A stretch of DNA of 64,000 nt from Burkholderiaceae bacterium 16 (GCA_000955785.1 JYOD01000096.1:1-64000); one strand, 5' to 3'; shown: positions 24,124 through 33,131, numbered from the stretch's first letter. The notes: a model not told the origin generated them from the sequence alone. Numbers and translations: made by a program.

Positions 24124-24870
24124 ATGCCTGTCTTAGTCAATGGCGTCGAACTGGAAGACGCCGAAATCGAGCGCGAACTGGCTCACCATAGCGGCTCGCC
24201 CGAGCCCACCCGGCATGCCGTGGTTGCCCTGATCCTGCGCCATCTGGTGCGCGCGCAAGCGCGGCAGCTCGGCCTGCCCGGCGGCGACGACGAGGCACTG
24301 ACGGAGTCCCTGCTGGAGCGGGAGGTCGGGCTGCCCGAGCCGGACGAGGCCAGTTGCCGCCGGCATTACGATAACCACGCGGAGCGCTTCCGCGAGGGCG
24401 AATGGGTCGAGGCCGAGCACATCCTGTTCCAGGTGACGCCACGCGTCCCGCTCGACGCGCTGCGCGCAACGGCCGAGGCCACCCTCGCGCAGGTGCTGGC
24501 CGATCCCTCGGCATTCGCCGGGCTGGCCAGGGCCAGCTCCAACTGCCCGACCGGCGCCGGCGGCGGGCGCCTTGGCCGTGTGTTCCGCGGCGAGACCGCG
24601 CCCGAGTTCGAGCGCGCCATCTTCGCGGCGCGCCATCCCGGCGTGCTGGCCCGGCTGGTTGAAACGCGCTATGGCCTGCACGTGGTGCGGGTCGTCGAGC
24701 GCTGCGAAGGCGTGCAGTTGCCGTTCGATGCCGTGCGGCAATCCATCGCCCGCGCCCTCGCGGCGGCGGCGCGCGACCGCGCCTGGAAGCAGTATGCAAG
24801 CCTGCTGATCGGCGGCGCCAGCATTGAAGGGATCGACCTGGGCGGCGCCGAAACGCCGCTGGTGCAATAA
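24124..24870 (+). CDS. Parvulin-type peptidyl-prolyl isomerase
   Basis: A 248-residue protein with a PpiC/parvulin domain at about residues 95-205 (EAEHILFQV, FAGLARASSNCPTGAGGGRLG, RYGLHVVRV). No signal peptide is seen, so it should act in the cytoplasm; it resembles NifM-type isomerases that help metalloenzymes mature. It follows narI by 40 bases with AAGGAG at the right distance. A role in NarGH folding is an inference from position, supported by similar genes ending nar operons in other proteobacteria. Confidence 0.85.
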   Translation: MPVLVNGVELEDAEIERELAHHSGSPEPTRHAVVALILRHLVRAQARQLGLPGGDDEALTESLLEREVGLPEPDEASCRRHYDNHAERFREGEWVEAEHILFQVTPRVPLDALRATAEATLAQVLADPSAFAGLARASSNCPTGAGGGRLGRVFRGETAPEFERAIFAARHPGVLARLVETRYGLHVVRVVERCEGVQLPFDAVRQSIARALAAAARDRAWKQYASLLIGGASIEGIDLGGAETPLVQ

Positions 24871-24991
24871 ACAACCTCCACCTCCGGCAACTGGCGCTGG
24901 CAAGTCCGCGGCGCCCGCATTCCACCCCTGCGGAATGCGCCCCGCGCTTCGCCAGTCCGTCTGCCCGGACACCTTTCATGGGAGCACAGTC

Positions 24992-25573
24992 ATGCAACCC
25001 GCCATCATTGGCATCGCCGGCACCTCCGGCAGCGGCAAGACCACGCTGATCACGGCCATGCTCGCCTGGTTTCGCCAGCAAGGGCTGACCGTCAACGTCA
25101 TCAAGCATAGCCACCATCCCCTCGAACTCGAGCCGCCGGGCAAGGACAGCGCGCGCTTTCGCCAGGCCGGCGCCGGCGAGGTACTGGTGGCCTCGCCATT
25201 CCGTTTCGCCATCCTGCATGACCTGAACGGCGCGCCGGAGCCCACCTTGCGCGAGCAGGTGGCACGCCTGGCGCCGGCGGAGCTGACCCTGGTGGAAGGG
25301 TTCCGCAGCGAAGCCATTCCGCGCATCGAGGTGTATCGGCCGGCGCACGGGCGCGCGCCCTACTACCCGCGCGACGCGTCCATCGTCGCGGTGGCCAGCG
25401 ATGTGCCGCTCGATATCGGCATGCCGTGCCTGCCGCTCGACCAGGCTGCCCAGGTGGCGCGCTTTATTATCGGGCTGTGCGGGCTGGACGGCGCTGCCGC
25501 GCCGCGTGGCGAGTGCCTCGCCGCTTTGTCCACGGGCATCCCGCGATGCGTGCCGTCGGCGACCGCTTCCTGA
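24992..25573 (+). CDS. mobB: Molybdopterin-guanine dinucleotide adaptor MobB
   Basis: A 193-residue P-loop GTPase with Walker A GTSGSGKTT at residues 9-17 and the family motif NVIKHSHHPLELEPPGKDS. MobB works with MobA in adding GMP to molybdopterin, giving the bis-MGD cofactor of NarG. GGAG lies 7 bases before ATG 24992. MobA is not in the window. Confidence 0.93.
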   Translation: MQPAIIGIAGTSGSGKTTLITAMLAWFRQQGLTVNVIKHSHHPLELEPPGKDSARFRQAGAGEVLVASPFRFAILHDLNGAPEPTLREQVARLAPAELTLVEGFRSEAIPRIEVYRPAHGRAPYYPRDASIVAVASDVPLDIGMPCLPLDQAAQVARFIIGLCGLDGAAAPRGECLAALSTGIPRCVPSATAS

Positions 25574-25615
25574 GGGTGCTCTCTCATACCGATCATCAAG
25601 TCCGGAGGTATCGCA

Positions 25616-26065
25616 ATGCCCAAGGCTGGCACCACATCCTTGCCCCTCGTCTACGCCTGCTCCGGCTGCTCCAGCGTGGCGCAGCTCGCCAACACCTTCG
25701 CCGTGCGGCTGGACCGCAGCGGGATGGCCGAAATGTCCTGCATCAGCGGGGTTGGCGGCGGCGTTTCCGCACTCACCAGGGTGGCGCGTTCGGGCCGCCC
25801 GATCCTGGCCCTCGACGGCTGCCCGCTGGCCTGCGTGAAAGCCTGCCTGGCCAGCGCGGGCGTGGAACCCGACCAGCACCTGGTGCTCAACCGCCTGGGC
25901 GCCACCAAGCGGCAGCATGGCGAATGCAGCGAAGCGGAGGCTGGCGCGGCCTGGCAGGCCGTGACGTCGGCGCTGTCGGCCATCAAGGATGCGTCGCCCC
26001 AGCCTGCTGACAAACCGGCGGCATTGGCCGAGGGCGACAAGATGCGCCAAAACAGACTGGAATGA
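25616..26065 (+). CDS. DGC-domain protein, putative metal-binding
   Basis: A 149-residue protein with the DGC signature: CSGCSS near residue 15, and LALDGCPLACVKACL near 65-80, giving the conserved cysteines. DGC proteins are thought to bind zinc or another metal; no reaction is established. GGAGG is 10 bases before the ATG. Its place after mobB and in line with narGHJI suggests the same operon and a metal or redox task, but the sequence does not show which. Confidence 0.8.
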   Translation: MPKAGTTSLPLVYACSGCSSVAQLANTFAVRLDRSGMAEMSCISGVGGGVSALTRVARSGRPILALDGCPLACVKACLASAGVEPDQHLVLNRLGATKRQHGECSEAEAGAAWQAVTSALSAIKDASPQPADKPAALAEGDKMRQNRLE

Positions 26066-26079
26066 CGACGGCTTTGGCT

Positions 26080-26115
26080 CCCTCTCCCCTCACGGGGAGA
26101 GGGTTGGGGAGAGGG
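26080..26115. repeat. REP-like palindrome between convergent operons
   Basis: CCCTCTCCCC and GGGGAGAGGG form a perfect 10-bp stem with loop TCAC (26080-26103), followed by a second GGGGAGAGGGG. Elements of this look are scattered in GC-rich proteobacterial genomes. It lies between the convergent DGC gene and ubiT and can serve as a two-way terminator. Confidence 0.6.
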
Positions 26116-26216
26116 GCGGTTTGGCTAGGGGCCACTGGAAGCGAAGCCGATGGTTTGGTCCAGCACGACGGCGTAACAAGCGCCCACCCACTCCCCCTGC
26201 CGCCCTTGTTGCATCA

Positions 26217-26669
26217 TCAGCCAGCCTGCGACGTGACGGCACCCGCAGCCAGATGCCTGGTCAGGCCGGTAAGCCACTCCGGCCGGCTCACCGCGTCCAG
26301 CCAGTACTTCACCTCCAGGCCTAGCGCGGTATCGCCGCCGATCGCCAGACGCCGCTGGAAGAACAGCGTATCGGTATCGGCCTCCCCGCCCAGCAGGCGC
26401 AGGTAATCGACGGCATTGGCGCGCAACGTCAGCACCGGCGGGCTGCCGTCAAAGGGCCCGGCGGCAAAGCGGCCATCCGCGCAGCGAAAACGTATCTGCA
26501 GGCCAAGGTCCTCCACCGTCAGCAGGAAGCAGTGGCCATCCAGCGCCGCCGGTGGCTGCAGCCAGCCACGCCGCCGCGCAAGCTCCAGCGCGGCCACCAG
26601 GGGTAAGGCCTGGGCCTGCGCCGGAACCGCGCGGTGCAGGCGTGCCAGCATGGCTTTGGGGCCGATCAT
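26217..26669 (-). CDS. ubiT: Anaerobic ubiquinone synthesis lipid carrier UbiT
   Basis: A 150-residue protein with an SCP2 domain (about 45-140; TLRANAVDYLRLLGGEADTDT and FFQRRLAIGGDTALGLEVKY are the core). UbiT binds isoprenoid quinone precursors for the oxygen-independent route. Its ATG overlaps the ubiV stop by 4 bases. Ends the ubiU-ubiV-ubiT set. Confidence 0.92.
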   Translation of the reverse strand: MIGPKAMLARLHRAVPAQAQALPLVAALELARRRGWLQPPAALDGHCFLLTVEDLGLQIRFRCADGRFAAGPFDGSPPVLTLRANAVDYLRLLGGEADTDTLFFQRRLAIGGDTALGLEVKYWLDAVSRPEWLTGLTRHLAAGAVTSQAG

Positions 26670-27592
26670 GCGTGCGCCTCCTGCCAGGCGATGCCGGCCT
26701 TTCCGTCCCAGTAGCCATTGCTGGGCTGTGCCCCCGCCGGCAGCAGGCCGCCGGATGCCGTGGTCCGCTCGCCGGACCGCAGTGCCGCGAGCGCCGCCAC
26801 GACATCCAGCGTGGCGCTGGCATGCGGGCTGACGCGCACCGAGTCGATCCCCATGGCCATCAAGGCCGGCACTTCCGCGCACAGGTCGAGACAAGTAGCG
26901 GACTGGATCTGCACCCCGTTGAGCGTAAAGAACGCCTGGCCCTCCCCGGTCGAGGCAACCAGGCCATCCGGGTACTCGAGACAGCGGAACTCGCAGTTGT
27001 CCTTGCGCAGCCTGTGATGGCGTGCGGTGAAACAGCGCGCCGAGAACGCCAGCGGCATCCGGCCCCAGACCAGCACCTCCAGATCCGTGCCCGCCGGGCG
27101 AGCCGCCGCCAGCGCCGCCAGCGCGGCGCGGTCCATTTCCAGCGGCGGCACGCATGCTTTGGCACCCAGCCCACTCAGCCAGGCAAGCGTATCCGCGTGA
27201 TACACATTGAGATGCGGGCCGCAGATAAAGGGGCGCCCGTGCATCCGGTTGACCGCGCCCAGGTCGTTGGCCTCGACCAGATAGTCGGTTTGCTCGCAGA
27301 CGCGGCGCATGCAGGCAATATCGCTGTCGGACTCGACCAGCACCGGGGTCGAGAGCACGACTTCCTTGCCGGCGTCCCGCAGCATCTGCGCGATCTCCAG
27401 CCAATGGGCATGGCGCAGTTCATGGCGACGGGTACAAACCGTTTCGCCCAGGTAGACGCGGTCGACCGCGGAGTCAGCGACCTCGGCATAGAACTGCATG
27501 ACCGTGGCGCGCGGCCAGTAGTACAGCAGCGGGCCGAGCGAGATGCCGAAGCAGGCCGCGGGCCCGGAAGGGGCGATCATCGAATCGTTCAT
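26666..27592 (-). CDS. ubiV: Anaerobic ubiquinone hydroxylase subunit UbiV
   Basis: A 308-residue member of peptidase family U32 that is not a protease but carries an iron-sulfur cluster. The four expected cysteines are present: in ETVCTRR near residue 52 and in ARCFTARHHRLRKDNCEFRC near 185-203. With UbiU it hydroxylates the quinone ring using prephenate-derived oxygen, replacing the O2-dependent flavoenzymes. No good ribosome site precedes the ATG; 79 bases separate it from ubiU. Confidence 0.93.
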   Translation of the reverse strand: MNDSMIAPSGPAACFGISLGPLLYYWPRATVMQFYAEVADSAVDRVYLGETVCTRRHELRHAHWLEIAQMLRDAGKEVVLSTPVLVESDSDIACMRRVCEQTDYLVEANDLGAVNRMHGRPFICGPHLNVYHADTLAWLSGLGAKACVPPLEMDRAALAALAAARPAGTDLEVLVWGRMPLAFSARCFTARHHRLRKDNCEFRCLEYPDGLVASTGEGQAFFTLNGVQIQSATCLDLCAEVPALMAMGIDSVRVSPHASATLDVVAALAALRSGERTTASGGLLPAGAQPSNGYWDGKAGIAWQEAHA

Positions 27593-27671
27593 TGGTAGTC
27601 AGGTTCCGGAAGGAGAGTGGCATGCCGCGAAGCATGAGGAATGCAGCAGGCAAAGGCAACACAGCCGGGCT

Positions 27672-28700
27672 TCAGCGCCATGGCCGGTCGTACGCGCCTT
27701 GCGTCACCTGGTCGCCCTCGGCATGCCTGCCGAGCACGCCCTGCCATTCCTGGCGCGCGGTGAATCGCTGTGGATCGGCGCAGGCCGCGTCGATCGCCGC
27801 GCGCAGCACGCCGACCACATCGCCCACGTAACGCGGGCTGCGCTGGCGGCCTTCGATCTTGATGGCAGCGATTCCCATGCCGATCAGCGCCGGCAGCAGC
27901 GACACCGCATTGAGGCTGGTCGGCTCTTCGAGCACGTAGCCCCGCTCGCCTTCCACCTCGAATCTCCCTTTGCACAAAGTGGGATAGCCGGCGGGCTCGC
28001 CCGGCGCGTAGCTGTCGATCAGGATGCCGGACAGCCGCGCCTGCATGGTTCCCTCGCGCTCTTCCCAGCGCACCGCGTGCGCGGGCGAGCACACGCCCTT
28101 GTTGTTCGGCGAGTCGCCGGTCGCGTAAGAGGACAGCAGGCAGCGGCCTTCGGCCATCACGCACAGGCTGCCGAAGCCAAACACTTCAAGCTCCACGTCG
28201 GTCTGGCGCGCGAGCTTGCCGATCTGCGCCAGCGACAGCACGCGCGGCAACACCACCCGGTGTATGCCGAAACGCGCGCGCATCAGCTCGATGGCGTCGG
28301 CGTGCGTGGCCGAGCCCTGCACCGACAGATGAAGGCGCAATTGCGGATGGCGCTCGCGGGTATAGGCCATCAGGCCCGGGTCGGCCATGATGACGGCATC
28401 GGCGCCCAGTTCCGCCGCGGCATCGACTGCGCGATGCCAGCACGCGACCGCGCCCATCTGCGCGAAGGTATTGATGGCGAACAAGACTTCCGCGCCTTGC
28501 GCATGGGCCTCGGCCACGCCTGACCGGATATCGGCCTCGGTGAAGTTCAGCCCGCCGAAGTTGCGCGCATTGGTGGCGTCGCGCAGACCAAGGTAGACGG
28601 CGTCTGCGCCCTGTTTCAGCGCCACGCGCAGCGCCGCCAGCGAGCCGGCGGGCGCAACCAGTTGCGGTCGGCGCGTTGCGCCGGATGTGTTGGATGTCAT
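27672..28700 (-). CDS. ubiU: Anaerobic ubiquinone hydroxylase subunit UbiU
   Basis: A 342-residue U32-family protein and partner of UbiV. The four cluster cysteines lie in SLCVMAEGRC and GVCSPAH (about 180-208) and YPTLCKG (about 240). It lets the cell make ubiquinone without oxygen, which feeds NarGHI and the quinol NO reductase here. An FNR-type box at 28796-28809 with TAGGAT at the class II distance makes anaerobic control likely. Confidence 0.94.
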   Translation of the reverse strand: MTSNTSGATRRPQLVAPAGSLAALRVALKQGADAVYLGLRDATNARNFGGLNFTEADIRSGVAEAHAQGAEVLFAINTFAQMGAVACWHRAVDAAAELGADAVIMADPGLMAYTRERHPQLRLHLSVQGSATHADAIELMRARFGIHRVVLPRVLSLAQIGKLARQTDVELEVFGFGSLCVMAEGRCLLSSYATGDSPNNKGVCSPAHAVRWEEREGTMQARLSGILIDSYAPGEPAGYPTLCKGRFEVEGERGYVLEEPTSLNAVSLLPALIGMGIAAIKIEGRQRSPRYVGDVVGVLRAAIDAACADPQRFTARQEWQGVLGRHAEGDQVTQGAYDRPWR

Positions 28701-28760
28701 TGGATAGGCTCAACGGGGTTTCGGAGTCCGCATGCGCCACGGTGGCGGCGAACGCCTGTG

Positions 28761-28809
28761 AGGCACGATCCTAGCCAAGCCCGGGGGCGAACCAGTTGAC
28801 CAGGCGCAA
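28761..28809 (-). promoter_or_regulatory. Class II FNR-family promoter of ubiUVT
   Basis: On the minus strand TTGCG-CCTG-GTCAA at 28796-28809. Its centre is 41.5 bp from a predicted start at 28761, with TAGGAT at -12 to -7 (28768-28773). The half-sites differ: one TTGCG, one RTCAA. Confidence 0.5.
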
Positions 28810-28995
28810 AAGCGTGGGCTGTGGCGCGCGCATGGAACGGCGGCCCTCCGCCGAGTGGCATAGGCCATTGGTATCGTGCTGTCCGCGGCTTGATCCAGCG
28901 CAAGTCCCGGGCCACCTGCCCATGCAAACCTATGCCGGTTTTCCAGCATCGCCCGGCACCTCCGCCGGCGAGCGGGATGTCTTATCGAGGGTGAT

Positions 28996-30177
28996 ATGCA
29001 AGAGCATTGGCTAAAGCTGATCGGCCGCCGGCTGGTCCCGGTGGTACAGGGCGGCATGGGTATCGGCATCTCCGCGCACCGGCTCGCGGGCGCGGTGGCG
29101 AGCCAGAACGGCATGGGCACCATTGCCAGCATCGATCTGCGCCACCATCATCCGGACCTGATGGCGGCCACCGCCAAATCACGCGACAAGGCCAAGACGG
29201 AAGCGGCGAACCTGGTGGCCCTGGATCGCGAGATCCAGGGCGCGCGGCTGCTCTCCGGCGGGCGCGGCGCCATCGCGGTCAACGTCATGAAAGCAGTCAG
29301 CTCGCATGCCGCACTGGTCCGGCAGGCCTGCGAGAGCGGGGCCGATGCCATCGTGATGGGCGCGGGACTGCCCCTCGACCTGCCCGACCTCACGGCCGGC
29401 CACCCGAACATTGCCCTGATCCCGATCCTGTCGGATTCCCGTGGCATCGGCCTGGTGCTGCGCAAGTGGATGAAGAAAAACCGCCTGCCGGACGCGATCG
29501 TCGTCGAACATCCGGCGCACGCCGGCGGCCACCTCGGGGCTTCGCGCATCGAGGACCTCGGCGACCAGCGCTTCTCCTTCACCCGTGTGCTGGCTGAATG
29601 CCGTGAACTGTTCGCCGGGCTGGGGCTGGCCTGGGACAGCGTACCCCTGATCCTTGCGGGCGGCATCAACACCCACGCCATAGTCCGTCACTGGCTGGAT
29701 CAAGGCGCTGCCGCCGTGCAACTGGGCACGGCCTTTGCCGTCACCGAGGAAGGCGATGCGCACCCGGCCTTCAAGGAAGTCCTGGCCAGTGCGCGTCCCG
29801 AACAACTGAGTGAATTCACCAGCGTGGCCGGCCTGCCGGCACGCGCCGTGCTGACGCCATGGCTCAAGCGCTACCTGTCGCGTGAAGCCGCGCTGCAGAC
29901 CCGCGCCAAGGTACGCGACTGCCTCGAAGGCTTCGACTGCCTGCAGGCCTGCGGCCTGCGCGATGGCGTCGGCCGCGTGGGCCAGTTCTGCATCGACCTC
30001 AAGCTGGCCCAGGCCATGCGCGGCGACGTGGAGCGGGGGCTGTTCTTCCGTGGCAAGGGAGCCTTGCCGTTCGGCGAGGCCATCCGTCCGGTGCGCGAAC
30101 TGATGCACTACCTGCTCACCGGCGAAATGCCCGCGGGCGTCGGCACGCCACGGGGCGCGGCGGCCCCGGCCATTTGA
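28996..30177 (+). CDS. Nitronate monooxygenase / FabK-like flavoprotein
   Basis: A 393-residue TIM-barrel FMN protein. It opens with PVVQGGMGIGIS, the usual first phosphate-binding strand, and has EHPAHAGGHLG near residue 178, VPLILAGGINTH near 222, and GAAAVQLGTAFAVTEE near 242. The family includes nitronate monooxygenases and the enoyl-ACP reductase FabK; a patch of Cys residues (DCLEGFDCLQACG, near 315) is unusual. Its place between ubiU and narXL might suit detoxifying nitro compounds, but substrate cannot be read from sequence. Confidence 0.8.
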   Translation: MQEHWLKLIGRRLVPVVQGGMGIGISAHRLAGAVASQNGMGTIASIDLRHHHPDLMAATAKSRDKAKTEAANLVALDREIQGARLLSGGRGAIAVNVMKAVSSHAALVRQACESGADAIVMGAGLPLDLPDLTAGHPNIALIPILSDSRGIGLVLRKWMKKNRLPDAIVVEHPAHAGGHLGASRIEDLGDQRFSFTRVLAECRELFAGLGLAWDSVPLILAGGINTHAIVRHWLDQGAAAVQLGTAFAVTEEGDAHPAFKEVLASARPEQLSEFTSVAGLPARAVLTPWLKRYLSREAALQTRAKVRDCLEGFDCLQACGLRDGVGRVGQFCIDLKLAQAMRGDVERGLFFRGKGALPFGEAIRPVRELMHYLLTGEMPAGVGTPRGAAAPAI

Positions 30178-30292
30178 CTGCGCCCACCTCATCCGCACTG
30201 ACCGAACCATCCCGGCCTCCACGCCGAAAATTGCGTCACGCCATGATATTTAAAGAAAGTTAGCCAAGCGCCACCCGGCCCCGCAAGCGATA

Positions 30293-30341
30293 TTGATTTT
30301 GCGCAAGTCGCCGCGCCGGCTTGCCGTCAATAATGCGACAA
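30293..30341 (+). promoter_or_regulatory. Class II FNR-family promoter of narXL-moaA
   Basis: TTGAT-TTTG-CGCAA at 30293-30306, 8 of 10 to the FNR consensus. Its centre is 41.5 bp before a predicted start at 30341, and AATAAT, 5 of 6 to the -10 consensus, fills 30329-30334. This is the best spaced of the mixed half-site boxes. Confidence 0.6.
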
Positions 30342-30394
30342 GCCCCTGAAGCGCCGATCCAGACCGAAGACATCCGCCGGGGGGCTGGAGCCAT

Positions 30395-32386
30395 ATGGTA
30401 GATCTCACGCCCCCTTCCCCGCCCGCCTCCACCGTGGAGCAGTCCTTCTCGCCGCCGCCTGGCCAGGCAGCGTTGCCAGGTTTGCGCCACCGACTGTCAA
30501 CACGCATCGTCTCGCTCTCGCTGGGCGCGCTGCTGATCGTGCTGGCCATGATCTCAGGGACGCTGTGGCTGTCATGGCAGCTCGAAGGCGCGGGCGCGGC
30601 CATCAACGATGCGGGCAGCCTGCGCATGCGCGCCAATCGCGTCGCCATCGAACTCGCCAGGGCACATGCCGGCGAGCGCCATCAGCTGGACGCCCAGATC
30701 AACGGGATGGATGCCACCCTGGCACGCCTGCACCAGGGCGATCCGGCGCGGCCCTTGTTCCTGCCGGACGACCCTGGCATCCGCGCGCAACTGGAGCGGG
30801 TAAGCCAGGACTGGAACCAGCGCATCAAGCCCAGTGCGCTAGCCGACCTGGGCGTCGCAACCGGCGCAGCACCTGCCTACCCTGTGGCGCTGGCTTCCTT
30901 TGTCGACCAGGTCAACCGCCTGGTCAGCATGATCGAGCAGGAAAACGCCACCAAGACCACCCTGCTGCGGCTGTCGCAGGCCGGACTCGCGGCGATGGCC
31001 TGCATGGGTACGGTGGCCGTCATCTACCTGCTTTACATCTGGATCATCCTTCCGGTCATGCGCTTGCAGGATGGTCTGCAGCGCATGGCCGCGCGGGAGT
31101 TCTCCCTGCGCCTGCCGGTGGAGACGCGCGACGAGTTCGGCATGCTGGCGGACGGTTTCAACCGGATGGCCGGCGAATTGGAAGGGCTATACCAGGATCT
31201 CGAAGCACGCGTGGCGCAGAAGACCGCCGAGCTGGCGCGGCACAACCGCGACCTCGCGGCGCTCTACGACATGGCCGCTTTCCTCAATATGTCAAACGAC
31301 AGCGAGGCGCTTTGCCGCGGTTTCCTGGAGCGCGTGATGCAGCAGTTCGATGCCGACGGCGGCAGCGTACGCATGATCGATGCGGACCACGACCAGCTGC
31401 ACCTGGTGGTGTCGGCCGGCTACTCGGCCGCACTGGAAGAGGCCGAGCACTGCATGAAGGTGGACGCGTGTTTTTGTGGCGAGGCGGCCAGCGAATCCGT
31501 CGTACTGATTGAAGATCTCAGCAAGGGAGCCGCACTCTCGGCGGGCCGGCCAGCGTCCGATGCGCGCTTCGGCTGCGCGAGGGAAGGATTCCCGGGGCTT
31601 GCGGTGTTCCGCATAGAAACGCAGCGCACGGTGCTGGGCACCTTCTCCCTGCACTTCCGCCAGCCGCTGCAGCTGCCTGCCTCGGATATCCGCCTGCTCG
31701 AGACCTTCGGACAGCATCTCGGCGTGGCGCTGGATCATCTGCACCTGTCGGAAACCGCGCGCCAGCTTGCGGTGGTGGAAGAGCGCAACCTGGTGGCGCA
31801 GGGCCTGCATGACAGCATTGCCCAGGGACTCAACTATCTGAACCTGCAGGTGCAGTTGCTGGAAGACGCCGTCGCGCGCAGCGATATGAACGAAACCCGC
31901 ACCATCGTGCCGCTGCTGCGTTGCGGTGTCGAGGAGAGCTATCAGGATGTACGGGAACTGCTGCTCAATTTCCGCAGCAAGCTGGCGCATGGCGAGCTGC
32001 GCCAGGCCGTGGAAGACACCGTGGCGCGCTTCCGGCGCCAGAGCAGCACGGCGCTTGCCCTGGCGTTCAATGACGCGCAGGGCGGGCCTCCCCTGCAGCC
32101 GGAGCAGCAGTTGCAGGTGCTGTTCATCCTGCAGGAGGCCCTTTCCAATGTGCGAAAGCATGCGCGTGCCGGTCACGCCAGCGTCATCGTGCGCAACGGG
32201 CGCACCTTCAGCATGGTCGTGGAGGACGATGGCGACGGCTTCGACCCCACGGAACCGGCCGCGGACGATCAGGCCCACGTGGGATTGCACATCATGCGCG
32301 AGCGGGCGGCCAGGCTATCGGCCAGCCTCCGGATCGTGGCCGCGCGGGGCACGGGCACGCGCGTTGAGCTCATCCTGCCGCGGTAA
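30395..32386 (+). CDS. narX: Nitrate/nitrite sensor kinase NarX
   Basis: A 663-residue membrane kinase. Span 1 is at about 39-60, the nitrate-binding P-box (NDAGSLRMRANRVAIEL) at 71-87, span 2 at 197-219, HAMP to about 270, a GAF-like module with clustered Cys (353, 359, 361) and then a HisKA_3 domain with phospho-His472 in LHDSIAQGLN. The ATPase domain (about 560-663) has EALSNVRKHA. It phosphorylates NarL in response to nitrate. GGAG precedes the ATG. Confidence 0.95.
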   Translation: MVDLTPPSPPASTVEQSFSPPPGQAALPGLRHRLSTRIVSLSLGALLIVLAMISGTLWLSWQLEGAGAAINDAGSLRMRANRVAIELARAHAGERHQLDAQINGMDATLARLHQGDPARPLFLPDDPGIRAQLERVSQDWNQRIKPSALADLGVATGAAPAYPVALASFVDQVNRLVSMIEQENATKTTLLRLSQAGLAAMACMGTVAVIYLLYIWIILPVMRLQDGLQRMAAREFSLRLPVETRDEFGMLADGFNRMAGELEGLYQDLEARVAQKTAELARHNRDLAALYDMAAFLNMSNDSEALCRGFLERVMQQFDADGGSVRMIDADHDQLHLVVSAGYSAALEEAEHCMKVDACFCGEAASESVVLIEDLSKGAALSAGRPASDARFGCAREGFPGLAVFRIETQRTVLGTFSLHFRQPLQLPASDIRLLETFGQHLGVALDHLHLSETARQLAVVEERNLVAQGLHDSIAQGLNYLNLQVQLLEDAVARSDMNETRTIVPLLRCGVEESYQDVRELLLNFRSKLAHGELRQAVEDTVARFRRQSSTALALAFNDAQGGPPLQPEQQLQVLFILQEALSNVRKHARAGHASVIVRNGRTFSMVVEDDGDGFDPTEPAADDQAHVGLHIMRERAARLSASLRIVAARGTGTRVELILPR

Positions 32387-32441
32387 CCAATGTCACGGCT
32401 GCCGGCCGCCCACGCCCGCCTACTTCATTCAAGTGAATATC

Positions 32442-33107
32442 ATGACCATCCGCATCCTCCTGATAGACGACCACTCCCTGTTTCGCTCTGGCGTGCGCGC
32501 CCTGCTTGCGCGCCAGACCGATTTCGAAATCGTCGACGAGGCGGCCGATGGCGTGGAAGGCGTCAAGCGGGCCAAGCAGCACCGGCCCGATGTGATCCTG
32601 CTGGACCTGAACATGCCCGGCTTGTCGGGACTTGAAACCCTGCAACTGCTGGTGGAAGACCTGCCCGACAGTGCGGTGGTGATGCTCACGGTGTCGGAGG
32701 AAGCCGAGGAACTGGCGGCCGCCCTGCGCAGCGGCGCCCGGGGCTACCTGCTGAAGAACATCGAAGCGGAAACCCTGACCAGCGCCATCCGCCGGGCGGC
32801 GGTAGGCGAGGCAGTGATTTCGGAGGGGATGACGGCAAAGCTTGTCGCGCAATTCCGTGCGCCCACCAACCCTCCCCCGGCGACGGCGGCGGGCTCGACC
32901 GACAAGCCCCGCCTCACCTCGCGCGAGCATGAGATCGTACGCGGCCTGACACGCGGCGAAAGCAATAAGGAAATCGCGCGCGACCTGGGCGTGGCGGAGA
33001 GCACGGTGAAGATCCATGTGCAAAATATCCTCAAGAAACTCAATCTGACGAGCCGCGTCCAGATCGCGGTCTACGCGGTCGAGCGCGGCCTGACCGCGCC
33101 CGATTGA
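32442..33107 (+). CDS. narL: Nitrate response regulator NarL
   Basis: A 221-residue response regulator. The receiver domain has Asp9-Asp10, the phospho-acceptor Asp55 (LLDLNMPG) and Lys in YLLKNIE; the LuxR-type helix-turn-helix is at about 155-215 (LTSREHEIVRGLTRG, NKEIARDLGVAESTVKIHVQ). Partner of NarX, 55 bases upstream. Likely targets in the window are the narK1 and narG upstream regions, though I cannot find clear TACYNMT heptamer pairs there. Confidence 0.95.
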   Translation: MTIRILLIDDHSLFRSGVRALLARQTDFEIVDEAADGVEGVKRAKQHRPDVILLDLNMPGLSGLETLQLLVEDLPDSAVVMLTVSEEAEELAAALRSGARGYLLKNIEAETLTSAIRRAAVGEAVISEGMTAKLVAQFRAPTNPPPATAAGSTDKPRLTSREHEIVRGLTRGESNKEIARDLGVAESTVKIHVQNILKKLNLTSRVQIAVYAVERGLTAPD

Positions 33108-33131
33108 CCCGGCGCACCTGCACCTCAGCCC

